This document shows positions 8,015 through 17,278 of a stretch of DNA of 64,000 bases, piece after piece (positions within the stretch are counted from its first letter, which is position 1; each line of letters starts with the position of its first letter). Origin of the DNA: Paulinella micropora (Eukaryota > Cercozoa > Imbricatea > Euglyphida > Paulinellidae). Location: NCBI GenBank assembly GCA_019918135.1, contig WBZZ01005895.1, positions 62,001 through 126,000 on the forward strand, written 5' to 3'. A model generated the notes under the pieces. The model did not search any database and was not told where the DNA came from. It saw only the letters and a list, made by a program, of their open reading frames with translations. A program made the position numbers and the translations under genes.

Positions 8015-9802
8015 CTACCAGCCGAACTCACAGGCGAAGGATTGGTGTTGGCAGATGAGTCGGCACCAGCCGCGCAGGGCAAGAAGTCTAGAGAGGCGCT
8101 TGTCGAGGAGTCCAGAGAGGTTGTTAGAAGTGAGGGTGAGCGCGGGGAGGTTTCTGCGGCGGCGCTGAGTGGCGATGCCGGTGAGGCTGCGGCTTAGCGA
8201 ACGAGCGCCAGACGACAAGTTTGCTAATCCGGAGGGGTTTGTGGCAAGGAGCAACGAGGTGAGGGCGGGGAAGCCCTTGCGGAGGACCCTTTCCCAGTCG
8301 CGGAGGGCGCGGGGGTTAGTGATGGCGGAGAAGGGCGGGATTTGTAACCGGAGTGTCTGCAACAGGTGGCTGCGCGCGAGCAGGCGGAGAGCCCGCCTCC
8401 TCCCTGGGCTGGGGGCCAGCACGCCCCTGAGGTTAAGTTCTTGCAAGTGGGGCAGCGCGAGGAGCGGCAGCAAGAAGTCGGAGTCTAGTTCTGAGCCGCA
8501 GTGCAGGGAAAGTGTGGCTAGGTTGGGCGCGAGGAGGCTGGGGTCGTCTTGCGCGCTGATTCTCCCGGTCGGCGGGATTATGAGGCCGAGCGACCGCAGG
8601 TCCGTGTGGGGGGCGAGGAGTTGCAGGTCGGACACGAACGTGTAGGGATCGTCGCTCCGGGCGGAGAGGCGCACGACTAAGTGAGCCAGCTGTGCGGCCG
8701 TCAGCCGGGGCGCGGCGCCGGGGCGCAGCTGTTCCAGATCCAGGTCCAGCACTAGCCTGGTAAGGTTGGGGCACCTGGCGAGCGCCGCTAGCAGCTCCGG
8801 GGAGCACCCCGGCTGCCCCCCGTGGCAAGAGAGCTCAACTGTTTGGAGCGAGGCGGCCGCGACCTGCAGTATCAGCAGGACGGCGCCCCACAGCTTGGGC
8901 GAATAGCTGCGGCAGTTGTAAACCTTGAGGCACTCGAGCCCCGGACAGTCGGGGCGCCAAGTCTCGGGCAGGGACAGGAGCGCGCAACCCTTCAATTCTA
9001 GACGTCGCAGCTGGGGCGAGCCGCGCAACAGCTGCGGCGGCGTGTCCTCGTAGTTCCGCAAGACTAGGGTAGACAGCGCGGGGTGCGCCGCCCAGAAGTT
9101 CACCGGCTCCCACTGACATTCCTCGCAGCCGAGGCACGGGGGGGAAGTGTCGGGCTGGAGCAGCGGCTGTTGGCTGTACAGCGTCAGCTCGCGCAGGGTT
9201 GCAGGCAGCATGCGGAGCCAGGCGGGTGCGGGCTCCTGCCTGTGCATCAGGTCCAGGCTCTGCAGCTGGCCGGCCGAGGCCAGCACCCTCTCCAGCCGCG
9301 CAGACCCGCTGGCGGTAAAGGGGTCCGCTTTCAGCCGCAGATGCGTCGCCCTGGGGGCTAGCAGCCTCAGCAGCAGTCTCGTGCCCCTGTTGGCCAGCTC
9401 TCCCATAAAATCAAAGCGACCGTGACGCCGCAGCCTCGGCAGGAGCTTGGTCTGGAACAGCTGCGCCAGCTCCTCAGCGGCCTTGCCTGGCATACCGTCC
9501 ACACAGATTGAAAGCCACTCCCCAGGCTCTAGCCCCGCGCACACCAGGCCGTCGCCTTCGCGGAAAGCCGGCAGCGCACGCAGCAAGCGCAGCAGGCGCT
9601 CTTCCACTCTTCCGTGAGTGCTTCTCAGGACGTTCCAGTCGCACGGGCGCACCGGCCTGCTGCACTCTGCCTCATTCCTGCACAGCGCCTGCACCAGCTC
9701 GCCCAACAAGCGCGAAGCCGCTGCCTTCGCCACTGTCCTGGCGGTCTCGCGACAAGTCAGCCCCAGCGCCAACGCACCCGCCGGCTCCAGCTCCGCCAAC
9801 AT
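8015..9802 (-). CDS. F-box-like leucine-rich repeat protein
   Basis: About 595 residues from ATG 9802 (a TTG at 9814 is in frame). The N terminus has an F-box-like pattern (L-x-L-x-P-x-x-x-L-x-L-x-x-x-C-R-x-x-A). From residue about 150 onward come many LRRs such as LQSLDLM, LRRLELKGC, LTRLVLDLD and LQELNLRGV. This is the usual layout of substrate-recognition subunits of SCF-type ubiquitin ligases, and giant viruses often carry expanded families. A CxxC...C cluster (CLGCEEC) sits near residue 245. A decayed palindrome lies at the 5' end, with a short ORF (9827-9949) directly before it. Followed by a poly(A)-signal hairpin. Confidence 0.75.
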   Translation of the reverse strand: MLAELEPAGALALGLTCRETARTVAKAAASRLLGELVQALCRNEAECSRPVRPCDWNVLRSTHGRVEERLLRLLRALPAFREGDGLVCAGLEPGEWLSICVDGMPGKAAEELAQLFQTKLLPRLRRHGRFDFMGELANRGTRLLLRLLAPRATHLRLKADPFTASGSARLERVLASAGQLQSLDLMHRQEPAPAWLRMLPATLRELTLYSQQPLLQPDTSPPCLGCEECQWEPVNFWAAHPALSTLVLRNYEDTPPQLLRGSPQLRRLELKGCALLSLPETWRPDCPGLECLKVYNCRSYSPKLWGAVLLILQVAAASLQTVELSCHGGQPGCSPELLAALARCPNLTRLVLDLDLEQLRPGAAPRLTAAQLAHLVVRLSARSDDPYTFVSDLQLLAPHTDLRSLGLIIPPTGRISAQDDPSLLAPNLATLSLHCGSELDSDFLLPLLALPHLQELNLRGVLAPSPGRRRALRLLARSHLLQTLRLQIPPFSAITNPRALRDWERVLRKGFPALTSLLLATNPSGLANLSSGARSLSRSLTGIATQRRRRNLPALTLTSNNLSGLLDKRLSRLLALRGWCRLICQHQSFACEFGW

Positions 9803-9826
9803 CGCCCCGATCAAATCCCAACGCTG

Positions 9827-9949
9827 TCAAGCCAGCGTTAGCGGGCTGGATGACTGTTGTAGAGTTTGGGCTCGGCCGGCCTTGTGCTTTTTTTGCCGAT
9901 GCGAGCTGAAAGGGGAGCTTGCTGTTTCTCGGAGGCGTTTTTTGCCCAT
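9827..9949 (-). CDS. Short basic ORF ending in a decayed palindrome
   Basis: ATG 9949 opens 40 codons, Lys/Arg/Ser/Gln-rich, ending in a decayed copy of the CCAGCCCGC palindrome. The ATG lies about 100 bases downstream of a G-TGC-C motif, the usual distance for a gene start in this genome, so it may be the original 5' end of the F-box gene. Confidence 0.35.
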   Translation of the reverse strand: MGKKRLRETASSPFSSHRQKKHKAGRAQTLQQSSSPLTLA

Positions 9950-10035
9950 GTCCTAGAACCAAGCTTTTTCTTTCCTCTTTGTTTTGGTCTTTTGTCTCCC
10001 TCTGTCTCTCTTTTTGTCAGCGCCTTTGTGTGCTC

Positions 10036-10058
10036 TTATAGCGGGGCACCCCCCCCCC
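10036..10058 (-). promoter_or_regulatory. G-TGC-C motif with TATA-like box
   Basis: Sense (minus) reading: a run of G, TGCCCCG, then CTATAAGAG. About 100 bases upstream of ATG 9949. Confidence 0.5.
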
Positions 10059-10156
10059 TCTTCTCCTCTCCCGCTTAAGACACTGGACGGAAGAGGAGGG
10101 GGGGGGAGGAAAGGGAGGGGGGAAAGGGGCAAGCAAGAAAGAAAGGTCAAAAAGGA

Positions 10157-10200
10157 ACAAATCTTTCTTTTTTTTAATTAAAAAACATTTTTTAGCGGGC
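10157..10200 (-). terminator. A/T-rich 3' end hairpin
   Basis: TTTTTTTAATTAAAAAAC palindrome just beyond the stop region of the kinase-locus 3' piece. Confidence 0.45.
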
Positions 10201-10225
10201 TGTATTGTTCCCCTGAGCGGGCCTT

Positions 10226-10247
10226 CCAGCCCGCATTAGCGGGCTGG
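10226..10247. repeat. Palindromic element core hairpin
   Basis: CCAGCCCGC-ATTA-GCGGGCTGG, a perfect 9-bp stem with 4-nt loop; the core of the MITE-like element, here without the G/C-run half. Confidence 0.8.
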
Positions 10248-10299
10248 GTGGGCTGTGTGGATAGCGTCAAAGATAGCCTGGACATGTCGGTCGTGCGTA

Positions 10300-10342
<43 letters not shown>

Positions 10343-10952
10343 CTGCCCAGCCCGCTGGTGTATGCAGGTCTTGGGGGGGGTGGCGTAGTTGCCGATACCT
10401 GATTGCAAGCAAGGCTAGTCTGAAGCGGAGGCTTCGCTGCGCTTCGACCGGCAGCAGCGAGCTAGTGACATCTCCCAGTTTTCGACAGGTTTTGATAAAT
10501 TCGTCAGCTTCTTCGGGCGGCTCCAGCAGACAGGCAGCCTTGGCTTGGATTAGTTGCTGCAGGTCTTGTAACGTATCGGGGAACTGCGTGCGGGATTTTT
10601 TCAGAGTGGACGGCGAGAATAGCAGCGCCGCCCTTATGTCCTCTTTACGTGACTCGTTTGTTTGTTGGCTAGAGCTCCGGCTGGCCGCGTAACAGATGAA
10701 CCAAGGCGTTGCAGTGTCTCGCACTTTACGTAATTTGCCGCGCTTTGCGGCGTCGGCTCGCAACGACACGTGCAGCAGAACCAGCAGTTCCATAATTCCC
10801 TCGCTAAGCGGTCGCTCATCCAGCCCGCGAGCCCACTGTTGAAGATTCTGGGATAGATTTCGGGGCTGGTCTAGTGGCGTTGCAGGCTGCACAAGAGGCG
10901 CGGACGGGGCGCTGGCTGCGGCAGCATTAGCCACCTCGCTCGTGTCCAGCAC
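10236..10952 (-). CDS. C-terminal piece of kinase-locus protein, or separate orphan
   Basis: 238 residues. Helical middle part (DLQQLIQAKAACLL, FRLALLAIRYRQL) and a run of threonines near the C terminus encoded by an AGT/ACT trinucleotide repeat. The first codon is GTG, and the Ala/Pro-rich start fits as a continuation of the acidic Pro-rich tail of the piece at 10871-11983. I therefore think it belongs to the same broken gene. No family recognised. Confidence 0.5.
10299..10341. repeat. AGT trinucleotide repeat in coding sequence
   Basis: About 14 AGT units on the plus strand, read as poly-threonine (ACT) on the minus strand. Confidence 0.85.
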
Positions 10953-11983
10953 GGGGGTGGCGGGGGGGTCGCCTCCTCATCATCCTCCTCCCCCTCCTTA
11001 ATTTCTTCGAGCATTGCACCGGCTCTGGACCAAACCTCGCTGCGCTTGTACAGTGTCAGTGGACAGCCGCCGTGCGCATCAGGCTCGGCAGGAGCCACGG
11101 CCTCCTCCGCCCCAGCGCCAGAGCTCTCGGTCCTTTCTGGCAAGAATATGTCTAGCCCTAGTCTAAAACATACTCTCTTTCTGACTCGGCCGCAGCGTGA
11201 ACACACCTCGGCCACAACATGCTGTTGCGGGCAAGGTTTTTCTTGTCCTCTCTTTAAACAACCCGCCCTTGCCCGAGGCTCGTGTTTGGACATAAAAAGT
11301 TTGCTTTTTAATAGATAATACGGAGAGAGTAGAGAGGAGGAGGAGGGCGCGGGGTTGTGGGGGGGGGGCGCCCCGAAGCGGTCTTTGACGAGCGGCGCAA
11401 TGAAAGACACGGAGAGCTGCTCCCAGCCCCCACAGCAAATACGGGCGATTTCCTGGGCTAGAGCGTAGCAGTCTGTCACCTGTAGTTCTACAAATTTTTT
11501 GGCACAGAAAATGAGAACGTCTAGTATACTGTGTTTATCCAGAGCCTCGTCCAGGCACAGACAATCAAGCGATCGCCAGAAGCCCCGGCTCTGTGCTGCC
11601 TCGTCGTGGTCTGCCCAGCCGTGTTGTTGCAGCACGGTGTGGAGCCAAGCCTTATAGTTGAGCGGAGCTCTGTTTGTCGAGGCCGCAGCCGCGTATTCCT
11701 TCAATTTGTTAAGGTAGGTGTCCCAGCCGCACTCTAGCGCATCTACTGCATACACGGTCCAGAAGTGCCAGCCACCCAGCGGCAGGATCTCTAGGTGTAG
11801 CACGTCCCACGCGTGGGCGAAGCGAGCGGCCCCGAGCGGGCCCTGCCAGCCCGGAAGGCGCCAAAGCGCGCGGGGGAGTTGTCCCCTACAAGTAGCAAGA
11901 AAGTACAGCAGCGCCGCGTCCGCTACGACCTGGCGCGGATACTTCACGCGGCACATAGTCGAATCGTCCAGGTCGGTCAACAC
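10871..11983 (-). CDS. Protein kinase locus, middle piece
   Basis: 370 residues. The very start carries LTDLDDS, the likely equivalent of the kinase DFG metal-binding motif, so this continues the kinase N-terminal piece at 11886-12572 in another frame. It holds the rest of a kinase C-lobe (helical, WDVLHLEILPLGGWHFW), then CSRCG, which looks like half of a zinc site, and an acidic Pro-rich tail. The whole locus (10236-12572) reads as one long gene broken about twice. Confidence 0.55.
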   Translation of the reverse strand: MLTDLDDSTMCRVKYPRQVVADAALLYFLATCRGQLPRALWRLPGWQGPLGAARFAHAWDVLHLEILPLGGWHFWTVYAVDALECGWDTYLNKLKEYAAAASTNRAPLNYKAWLHTVLQQHGWADHDEAAQSRGFWRSLDCLCLDEALDKHSILDVLIFCAKKFVELQVTDCYALAQEIARICCGGWEQLSVSFIAPLVKDRFGAPPPHNPAPSSSSLLSPYYLLKSKLFMSKHEPRARAGCLKRGQEKPCPQQHVVAEVCSRCGRVRKRVCFRLGLDIFLPERTESSGAGAEEAVAPAEPDAHGGCPLTLYKRSEVWSRAGAMLEEIKEGEEDDEEATPPPPPCWTRARWLMLPQPAPRPRLLCSLQRH

Positions 11984-12572
11984 GACCTTGCACCAGAGAA
12001 CCTACGCCGCCGATGTTGGGCTTTAATTTTAAAAGGACGTTGCTTGGCTTCTGGTCGAAGGGGAAGAAGCCACCCGTAAAGACCAGACGTTCCAAGCATG
12101 CCGCCACCGGGGCTAAAACCTTGCAAGCAAAAGTCTCCACTGACACCGAACTCTCGACCAGGCTCAGGTCGCAGTTGAATTCTTCCAAGTGAAGCAGCAC
12201 CAGACAATGGCCCCGCTCCGCGGGGGCTGCAGAGCTAGCGACTGGTTTGCATGTACAGCTCCTGTCTTGGAGCAAAAGCCTTACCGCGCCACCCACTGTC
12301 CCAGGTCGGGGTTGGGCCCAGGAGGCGGCGGCGCTGGCATTGAGCACCTGGACCAGGTAGAGGTTAGGACCGACCCCTAGTTTGTGCAGCCTGCGATATC
12401 CTATTTCCTCCAGCCCCCGACAGTCCCTCACCAACTTTAGTACGCGTCCATTGTTTTGTTTAAAAACAAAGCCAAAGGTGCCCTGACCAATCAGTGGTAA
12501 ACCTTCGATAACGTCAAGGATTTCCCTAGTGCTCTGCTTGTCTTGGTACACCGTCCGGGCAGGAGTTTGCAT
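11886..12572 (-). CDS. Protein kinase-like protein, N-terminal piece
   Basis: ATG 12572. Glycine-rich loop G-Q-G-T-F-G-F-V-F at residues about 29-37, candidate lysine in VLKLV near 46, and a catalytic-loop-like DQKPSNVLL near residue 171. The canonical HRD is replaced by PFDQKPSN, as in divergent viral kinases. The region after about residue 185 is probably out of frame and unrelated. Predicted Ser/Thr kinase acting on host or viral proteins; divergence leaves activity uncertain. The gene sits 60 bases from the next gene upstream. Confidence 0.65.
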   Translation of the reverse strand: MQTPARTVYQDKQSTREILDVIEGLPLIGQGTFGFVFKQNNGRVLKLVRDCRGLEEIGYRRLHKLGVGPNLYLVQVLNASAAASWAQPRPGTVGGAVRLLLQDRSCTCKPVASSAAPAERGHCLVLLHLEEFNCDLSLVESSVSVETFACKVLAPVAACLERLVFTGGFFPFDQKPSNVLLKLKPNIGGVGSLVQGRVDRPGRFDYVPREVSAPGRSGRGAAVLSCYL

Positions 12573-12602
12573 CGAGGAAGGACTCGGCAGGATTTTTTTT
12601 TT

Positions 12603-12645
12603 TTGCTCTCTTCTTTTTTTTAAAAAAAAAGATTTATTTATCAGA
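12603..12645 (-). terminator. AATAAA and A/T hairpin at gene end
   Basis: Sense reading GATAAATAAATCTTTTTTTTTAAAAAAAA. The TAA stop of the 1465-residue gene is inside the AATAAA hexamer. Confidence 0.65.
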
Positions 12646-15600
12646 CATGACAGCTAGCCCAGAAGAGGGGGAGAGAACAGCCCGGGGGGGCGGGCTGTTC
12701 TCTCCCGGGGGGGCGGGGCGGGGGGAAGGGGCGGGAAACAAAAGGCCCTCCGCGACGCGGACGAATTGGGTGAGCAGAGCACGGCGGTGTTGGGGGTTGC
12801 GGTAATGTTCGCGGCAAAGATAGCAGGCGACGTGGGGCACATAACCGTCGGGGTTGCCGTGGATAAAGCTTTGTTCTATGCTCTTGCCCTGCGGGATAGG
12901 CATTTCTCCGTTTTCCCAATAGTTGATTAAAGAATCGAACATGGAGGGTTTCTGGTTGACCCGGAGGGGTGCAGGCTGCAAGAACAGGTGCTGCACGGGG
13001 TACTCCCCCGCCAGGTAGGAGGCGGGCAACAGCATCGTTTCCCGGCAGGAGGCGACCAGGCACCGAGCTACGCAGAGGCCCGACAGGTAGAGCGAAGCGT
13101 ACTTGTCCGAGCTCCGCTTCAGGTTGTTGAAGAGGTCCTGGTGCAGCACGTCGCGGCACGCCTTGCGCAGCGAGACAAACGGCGCCCCCAGTGCTAGCTC
13201 GTACTGGCGCAGCCAAGCCATCGCCTGTCGGGTTTCGTCAGGCAACGGCGATGGCTTGGCTGCGCCCGCGCCGGCCAGCTTGCGGTACCAGTGGTGCCTC
13301 CTCTCAGCCAGTGGCAGGGCCTCGAGATCGGGGACCGGCATCACGGGCCTGGCTGCCCAGCCCCGGGGCTCTGCGGCCCCGGAGGCAAAGGGCGAGGCCG
13401 CGGCCCGACCCTTTTCTTCTACCGTGGCCCCCCGCCAAGAGAGAAGGGTCGGGAGGTTTTCCGGGGGGTAGGGTACCCCGTTGTAGAAAAGCTCTAGCTG
13501 GCAAGCGTGCGCTAGCGCCACGTGTGGCGTGTTCTCGGGCTGAGTCCAGCCCGTGGCGTTCTTCTTTAGGTTCTCGCGAGTGGGCGAGGCATAACAGCGC
13601 GTGGCGTACTCGGCCAGCTGCCTAATCGTCCAGGTATGTTTCGCGCTGCGGGGCAGTTCCGCCTTGGCGAGCTCACAATACTGCGACTCGTACTGCTTGC
13701 CCTGAAGCCAGGTAGCAAACGCCCGCCATGACTCTTTCATTCCGCTACCCTTGACGGTGTGCTCGACCTGCGCGTGCAGCGCCGCGTAGTGCAGCCGCAA
13801 GCCATACACAGCGGGGTCCTCGAGGCCCCCTCCAAGGCGCCTGAATTGTGATAGAAAAACTTCCACTATCTCGTGCTCTTTCTTGCTTGCGGGCGGGGCG
13901 TGCGTCCTCTTGGAATCCTGCAGCTTGTCCAAGTGTTTCTGGCACGCGTTCTCCTGACGCTCGCTCGCTCCCAGCAGATCCGCCAACATGCTATTCAGGC
14001 TGATCAGCGCTAGTGATCTACTGGGGGGCCGCGCACAAGCTATGTCGTCCAGCACTCTAGTGCTGCTTGGCTCGTGGTAGTTAAAGAACTGGCTCCGGTG
14101 ATAGCGGCTCACAGCGCTATTCTTCGGTGCAACGTGGTCGTCGCACAACACCTGCCGGGGAGCGGCGCCGCCCCCCCGTGGACCCGCTGTCTCGTCCAAC
14201 AGCAGGTCCACGGCCACGTTGCGGCAGCCGGGCTGTTGGCACGCAAAAGCTGCGTAGACGGAGGGCTGCCCTCTGAGCCCGTACGGCGCTGCGCTCACCT
14301 GTCGCAGGCGCCGGACGTAGAAATCCCGCTCGTGCAGGACAGAGCTTACGTGCAGCAGGTCGTGCTCTGTTAGGCCCAGGATTTTTCTTACGGCGGACGG
14401 CGGCTTGCACAGGTGTTGTTTCACGTCGGGGGGCAACAGGTCCAGGACGCCCCACTTGGGCGTCCTGGACGACGCCTCCGCGCTCGCGCTCGTCCCCTTC
14501 GCCCAGCTGGCAAAGGGCGGCGGGACGTCCCCCGGATTGTGCGCGCGCAAGATGTGGGGGGCGCCCAGGCAGGCCTCGAGGAAATAACTCCACGTGTAGC
14601 AGTACCGAGCCTCCAGGGGGGCACCCAGTGCCGCGTGCAAGGAGCGTTTGCCCTCCCAATCGGGCGACATACAGTCCCAGCTACGCGGCCACTGCGGGTC
14701 CCTGTCTCCGCCTACCGGCAAGGGTTGCGCGCGTGGGAAATAGGGAGCCACACACTTGGTAGCGCCCGAGGCTGTGTCAGAAGCGGGCGACCCCTCGTAG
14801 GCCGCACTGCAATAATCACCCACCTCTAGACGTACGCTCAGCTTTGATTCCAGGTTCGGAGTCTGAGTTGGGGGCAGGGCCCACCGCCGGATTTGCTCGT
14901 GGGACACGCCCGCGCCCCCGGGGCGGTACCTATAGGGCAGGGCGCCCGTCTTGGCAGGGGGGATGTTCCGTCGCAGCCAAGCATCGCTCTCGCTTTCGGC
15001 CCAGGGCAACAACAAGCAAAAGACCCAGTCGCGCGCCGCCAAGCAGCTGAGGTCGGAGTTGGTCCGTCGCACCTCATCTTTTACCATACCACGGTTTTCC
15101 TGGTTGTAATAACTCTCTCTCAGTGTGTCCCGTGATAGATCCTCCTCCCCGTCCTCCTCCTCATCCTCCTTCTCCCCTTCTTTCTCCTCGTCTTTGCTAG
15201 CCTCAGCCTCTCCCTCCTCGTCAGCCTCCTCCTCTTCTTCTTCGTCAGCCTCCTCCTCGTCCTCCTCCTCCTCTTCATCGGCCTCCTCGTCTCCCTCGTC
15301 CTCCGTCAGGTCTTCCTCTCCGCTCTCATCCCCCTCCTCCTCATCGTCGTCGGCGCCGTCCTCATTGGCTCCAAACATAGCAATTATGTGCTTGGCCTGT
15401 CTCTTGCAGTCCTGGCTCCAGTGCTCGGGCGAGCGCACGTCCTCGACTCGTCCCGTCGAAAAACGCGGCTTACGCGTAATAGACATGCCGGCGTACAAGG
15501 CCCGCTCCGTTCTTAGATAACGCCTGACCCCACGGCACAACGCAAAGTAAAGATCTACATACTGCCTGCCGCGGCGCAGCGCCGGCGCCGAAACGACCAG

Positions 15601-17031
15601 AGTCGTAGCAGGCTGCTCAGACTCTGTTATCCAGGCTGCGCAGCGCACATAGTGTAGCACTTCGTGACAGGCCAGCCACGGCTGCAAGGCAGCGTGCTCT
15701 AGTCCCCCCCGATGCCAGGGGCCCGCGAACGAAAGGGGCACGCTGTGGAGCGGCGCCTGACTCGCCGTGATGCGCCAGGCCACGCGCAAGTAAATCGAAG
15801 CTCCCCGCGAGCTAGAGCTCTTGCCCTCGCGGGGAGCTTTGCGAATAAAAGTGTTTTCGGACGCCAGCCACAGCGCCCCCGGCCCTAGCGGGGCTTGCAC
15901 GACGGGCCGGCCTGCCAGATTGTCCAAGGTGTTGGCAAGCACTAAACACTCCGGGTGCTTCTTTAGAGACTTGTGCAGGGTCTGGATGTAAAGGGCGCGG
16001 GCTCCAGCGCTACCCGTGGTAGCGCTGGGGTTCGGCTTGGGTTGGAGCACCGACGCTAAGGGCGGCGAACATTCCCAGGGCCAGGTCGCCACCGCGGGGG
16101 GGACACTGTCTAACACCAACGGCCGATACAGCCTTTCGCTGGTCACCCGCGGTCCCGCGTCACACACAAAGGCGTGCGGCTTAGCCAACACGTAGGCACA
16201 CTCCTCTAGCACGCGCTTCTCGAGCAGAAGGATCTCGTCCTCCATCTCTTGCTCAATGTCCCCCGCTTCCGTGGCTGGAGAGCACGAGGGGCTTCTTTCC
16301 TTGACCAACAGTGCCTCGGCTTCTTGCTTTTTTGCTGAAGACAGAACCTCCCCCCGCAGGCTGGCCCACGACCCCCTCAGCGCGCTCGGCCGCTGCAAGC
16401 TCTGGGCTAGCCCCGCACACAAATCCCACCAGCTAACGGCGCTTAGCTCGTACTGGTGCTCTCCGCTTAGCTGCAGAAAACCCTCAAAATAATAATCCCG
16501 GCCGTTGCAGCCGAGCGCGTGCCCCTTTTCCCAGGAACGTGCTGCCGGGCGCGTGCCCGGCGGCACGTACACCACCGTGTCGGCCAGCTGCTCCAAGCTC
16601 CACTGCCCGCTGAGCGAGCCCTGCTCTAACACCAGCCACACCCACGACGTCAGGGAAGGAGCCACCAATTTATTTAGCTCGCGCCGCAGAGTTTGCAAAA
16701 ACACATGGTGAAACAGCTCCGGGTGACCCACACACAAATCAGACTCCGTCACCGGACCAGAATCAGAACCAGGACCTCGATCATGATAACGCACCAAGCT
16801 CGCCAGCTTGGTGTAGAAGTCTCGGCTCTCATCTGTTGGCTTCAGACCTAACTGCTGCATGCTCCAGCCCTGCAGCACCAAATCGTTGCACAGCCCGGGG
16901 CATGCACCTTGCAGTACCGGCGCACCTACAGCCGCCGGTCCACCCCAACCCGTCGGCGCCTTCTCTTCGTTCCAAGGAGGCCAGGCAGGGCCCTGCCTGG
17001 CCCTTGCTGGGCCGGAAGCCTGTCCCTGCAT
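12634..17031 (-). CDS. 1465-residue orphan protein with acidic domain
   Basis: Start taken at ATG 17031 (an in-frame TTG at 17058 is less likely). The longest intact frame in the window. No family recognised. A Glu/Asp-rich tract of about 75 residues occupies roughly residues 560-640. Near residue 940 a Cys/His cluster (CQQPGC...CDDH) and near the C terminus CYLCREHY may bind zinc. Other features are helical W-rich segments at the N terminus and a Pro-rich tail. No signal peptide or membrane span. At least six perfect or near-perfect hairpins lie inside the gene without closing the frame. Possible structural or virion protein by size, but that is only a guess. Confidence 0.75.
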   Translation of the reverse strand: MQGQASGPARARQGPAWPPWNEEKAPTGWGGPAAVGAPVLQGACPGLCNDLVLQGWSMQQLGLKPTDESRDFYTKLASLVRYHDRGPGSDSGPVTESDLCVGHPELFHHVFLQTLRRELNKLVAPSLTSWVWLVLEQGSLSGQWSLEQLADTVVYVPPGTRPAARSWEKGHALGCNGRDYYFEGFLQLSGEHQYELSAVSWWDLCAGLAQSLQRPSALRGSWASLRGEVLSSAKKQEAEALLVKERSPSCSPATEAGDIEQEMEDEILLLEKRVLEECAYVLAKPHAFVCDAGPRVTSERLYRPLVLDSVPPAVATWPWECSPPLASVLQPKPNPSATTGSAGARALYIQTLHKSLKKHPECLVLANTLDNLAGRPVVQAPLGPGALWLASENTFIRKAPREGKSSSSRGASIYLRVAWRITASQAPLHSVPLSFAGPWHRGGLEHAALQPWLACHEVLHYVRCAAWITESEQPATTLVVSAPALRRGRQYVDLYFALCRGVRRYLRTERALYAGMSITRKPRFSTGRVEDVRSPEHWSQDCKRQAKHIIAMFGANEDGADDDEEEGDESGEEDLTEDEGDEEADEEEEEDEEEADEEEEEEADEEGEAEASKDEEKEGEKEDEEEDGEEDLSRDTLRESYYNQENRGMVKDEVRRTNSDLSCLAARDWVFCLLLPWAESESDAWLRRNIPPAKTGALPYRYRPGGAGVSHEQIRRWALPPTQTPNLESKLSVRLEVGDYCSAAYEGSPASDTASGATKCVAPYFPRAQPLPVGGDRDPQWPRSWDCMSPDWEGKRSLHAALGAPLEARYCYTWSYFLEACLGAPHILRAHNPGDVPPPFASWAKGTSASAEASSRTPKWGVLDLLPPDVKQHLCKPPSAVRKILGLTEHDLLHVSSVLHERDFYVRRLRQVSAAPYGLRGQPSVYAAFACQQPGCRNVAVDLLLDETAGPRGGGAAPRQVLCDDHVAPKNSAVSRYHRSQFFNYHEPSSTRVLDDIACARPPSRSLALISLNSMLADLLGASERQENACQKHLDKLQDSKRTHAPPASKKEHEIVEVFLSQFRRLGGGLEDPAVYGLRLHYAALHAQVEHTVKGSGMKESWRAFATWLQGKQYESQYCELAKAELPRSAKHTWTIRQLAEYATRCYASPTRENLKKNATGWTQPENTPHVALAHACQLELFYNGVPYPPENLPTLLSWRGATVEEKGRAAASPFASGAAEPRGWAARPVMPVPDLEALPLAERRHHWYRKLAGAGAAKPSPLPDETRQAMAWLRQYELALGAPFVSLRKACRDVLHQDLFNNLKRSSDKYASLYLSGLCVARCLVASCRETMLLPASYLAGEYPVQHLFLQPAPLRVNQKPSMFDSLINYWENGEMPIPQGKSIEQSFIHGNPDGYVPHVACYLCREHYRNPQHRRALLTQFVRVAEGLLFPAPSPRPAPPGENSPPPRAVLSPSSGLAVMSDK
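12671..12704. repeat. Intragenic perfect hairpin, 14-bp arms
   Basis: GAGAGAACAGCCCG / CGGGCTGTTCTCTC with a 6-G loop, near the C-terminal end of the 1465-residue gene. Confidence 0.85.
13209..13263. repeat. Intragenic perfect hairpin, 17-bp arms
   Basis: GCAGCCAAGCCATCGCC at 13209-13225 and its reverse complement at 13247-13263; 21-nt loop. Confidence 0.85.
14440..14470. repeat. Intragenic perfect hairpin, 13-bp arms
   Basis: GTCCAGGACGCCC and its exact reverse complement, 5-nt loop ACTTG, inside the 1465-residue gene. Confidence 0.85.
15130..15360. repeat. Glu/Asp-coding trinucleotide tract
   Basis: Plus-strand TCC/CTC/TCT-rich tract encoding the poly-acidic domain on the minus strand. 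Confidence 0.75.
15798..15839. repeat. Intragenic perfect hairpin, 14-bp arms
   Basis: AAGCTCCCCGCGAG at 15798-15811 and its reverse complement at 15826-15839; the loop begins CTAGAGCTC. Confidence 0.85.
16004..16028. repeat. Intragenic perfect hairpin, 11-bp arms
   Basis: CCAGCGCTACC-CGT-GGTAGCGCTGG; 3-nt loop. Confidence 0.85.
16537..16568. repeat. Intragenic hairpin, 14-bp arms, one mismatch
   Basis: ACGTGCTGCCGGGC against GCCCGGCGGCACGT with a 4-nt loop. Confidence 0.8.
16979..17002. repeat. 24-bp perfect palindrome
   Basis: GGCCAGGCAGGG followed directly by CCCTGCCTGGCC, with no loop, near the start of the 1465-residue gene. Confidence 0.85.
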
Positions 17032-17278
17032 TGCCACCTTTTCTTTTTTTACAGTCAATAGGGTTTATCTTTCTTTTCTTCTTTTTTAATTCTGTGATTT
17101 CTTTACTAACCCTGTCCCAAAGAATTTGCGGGACAGGGGCAAGGGGAGAGAGTCTGCGGGGGGAAGGGGGGAGAAAAAAGAAAAATAAAGGGGAGGGGAG
17201 GTGGGGACGAGGAGGGGGGGGGGAGAGAAGAAGAGGGGAGGGACGGGGGAGGACTAAGGCAAGAGCTCCGGCTTGGTG

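Noticed and set aside
15125-15520. Serine-rich plus-strand ORF
   Set aside because: Antisense of the acidic tract of the 1465-residue gene.
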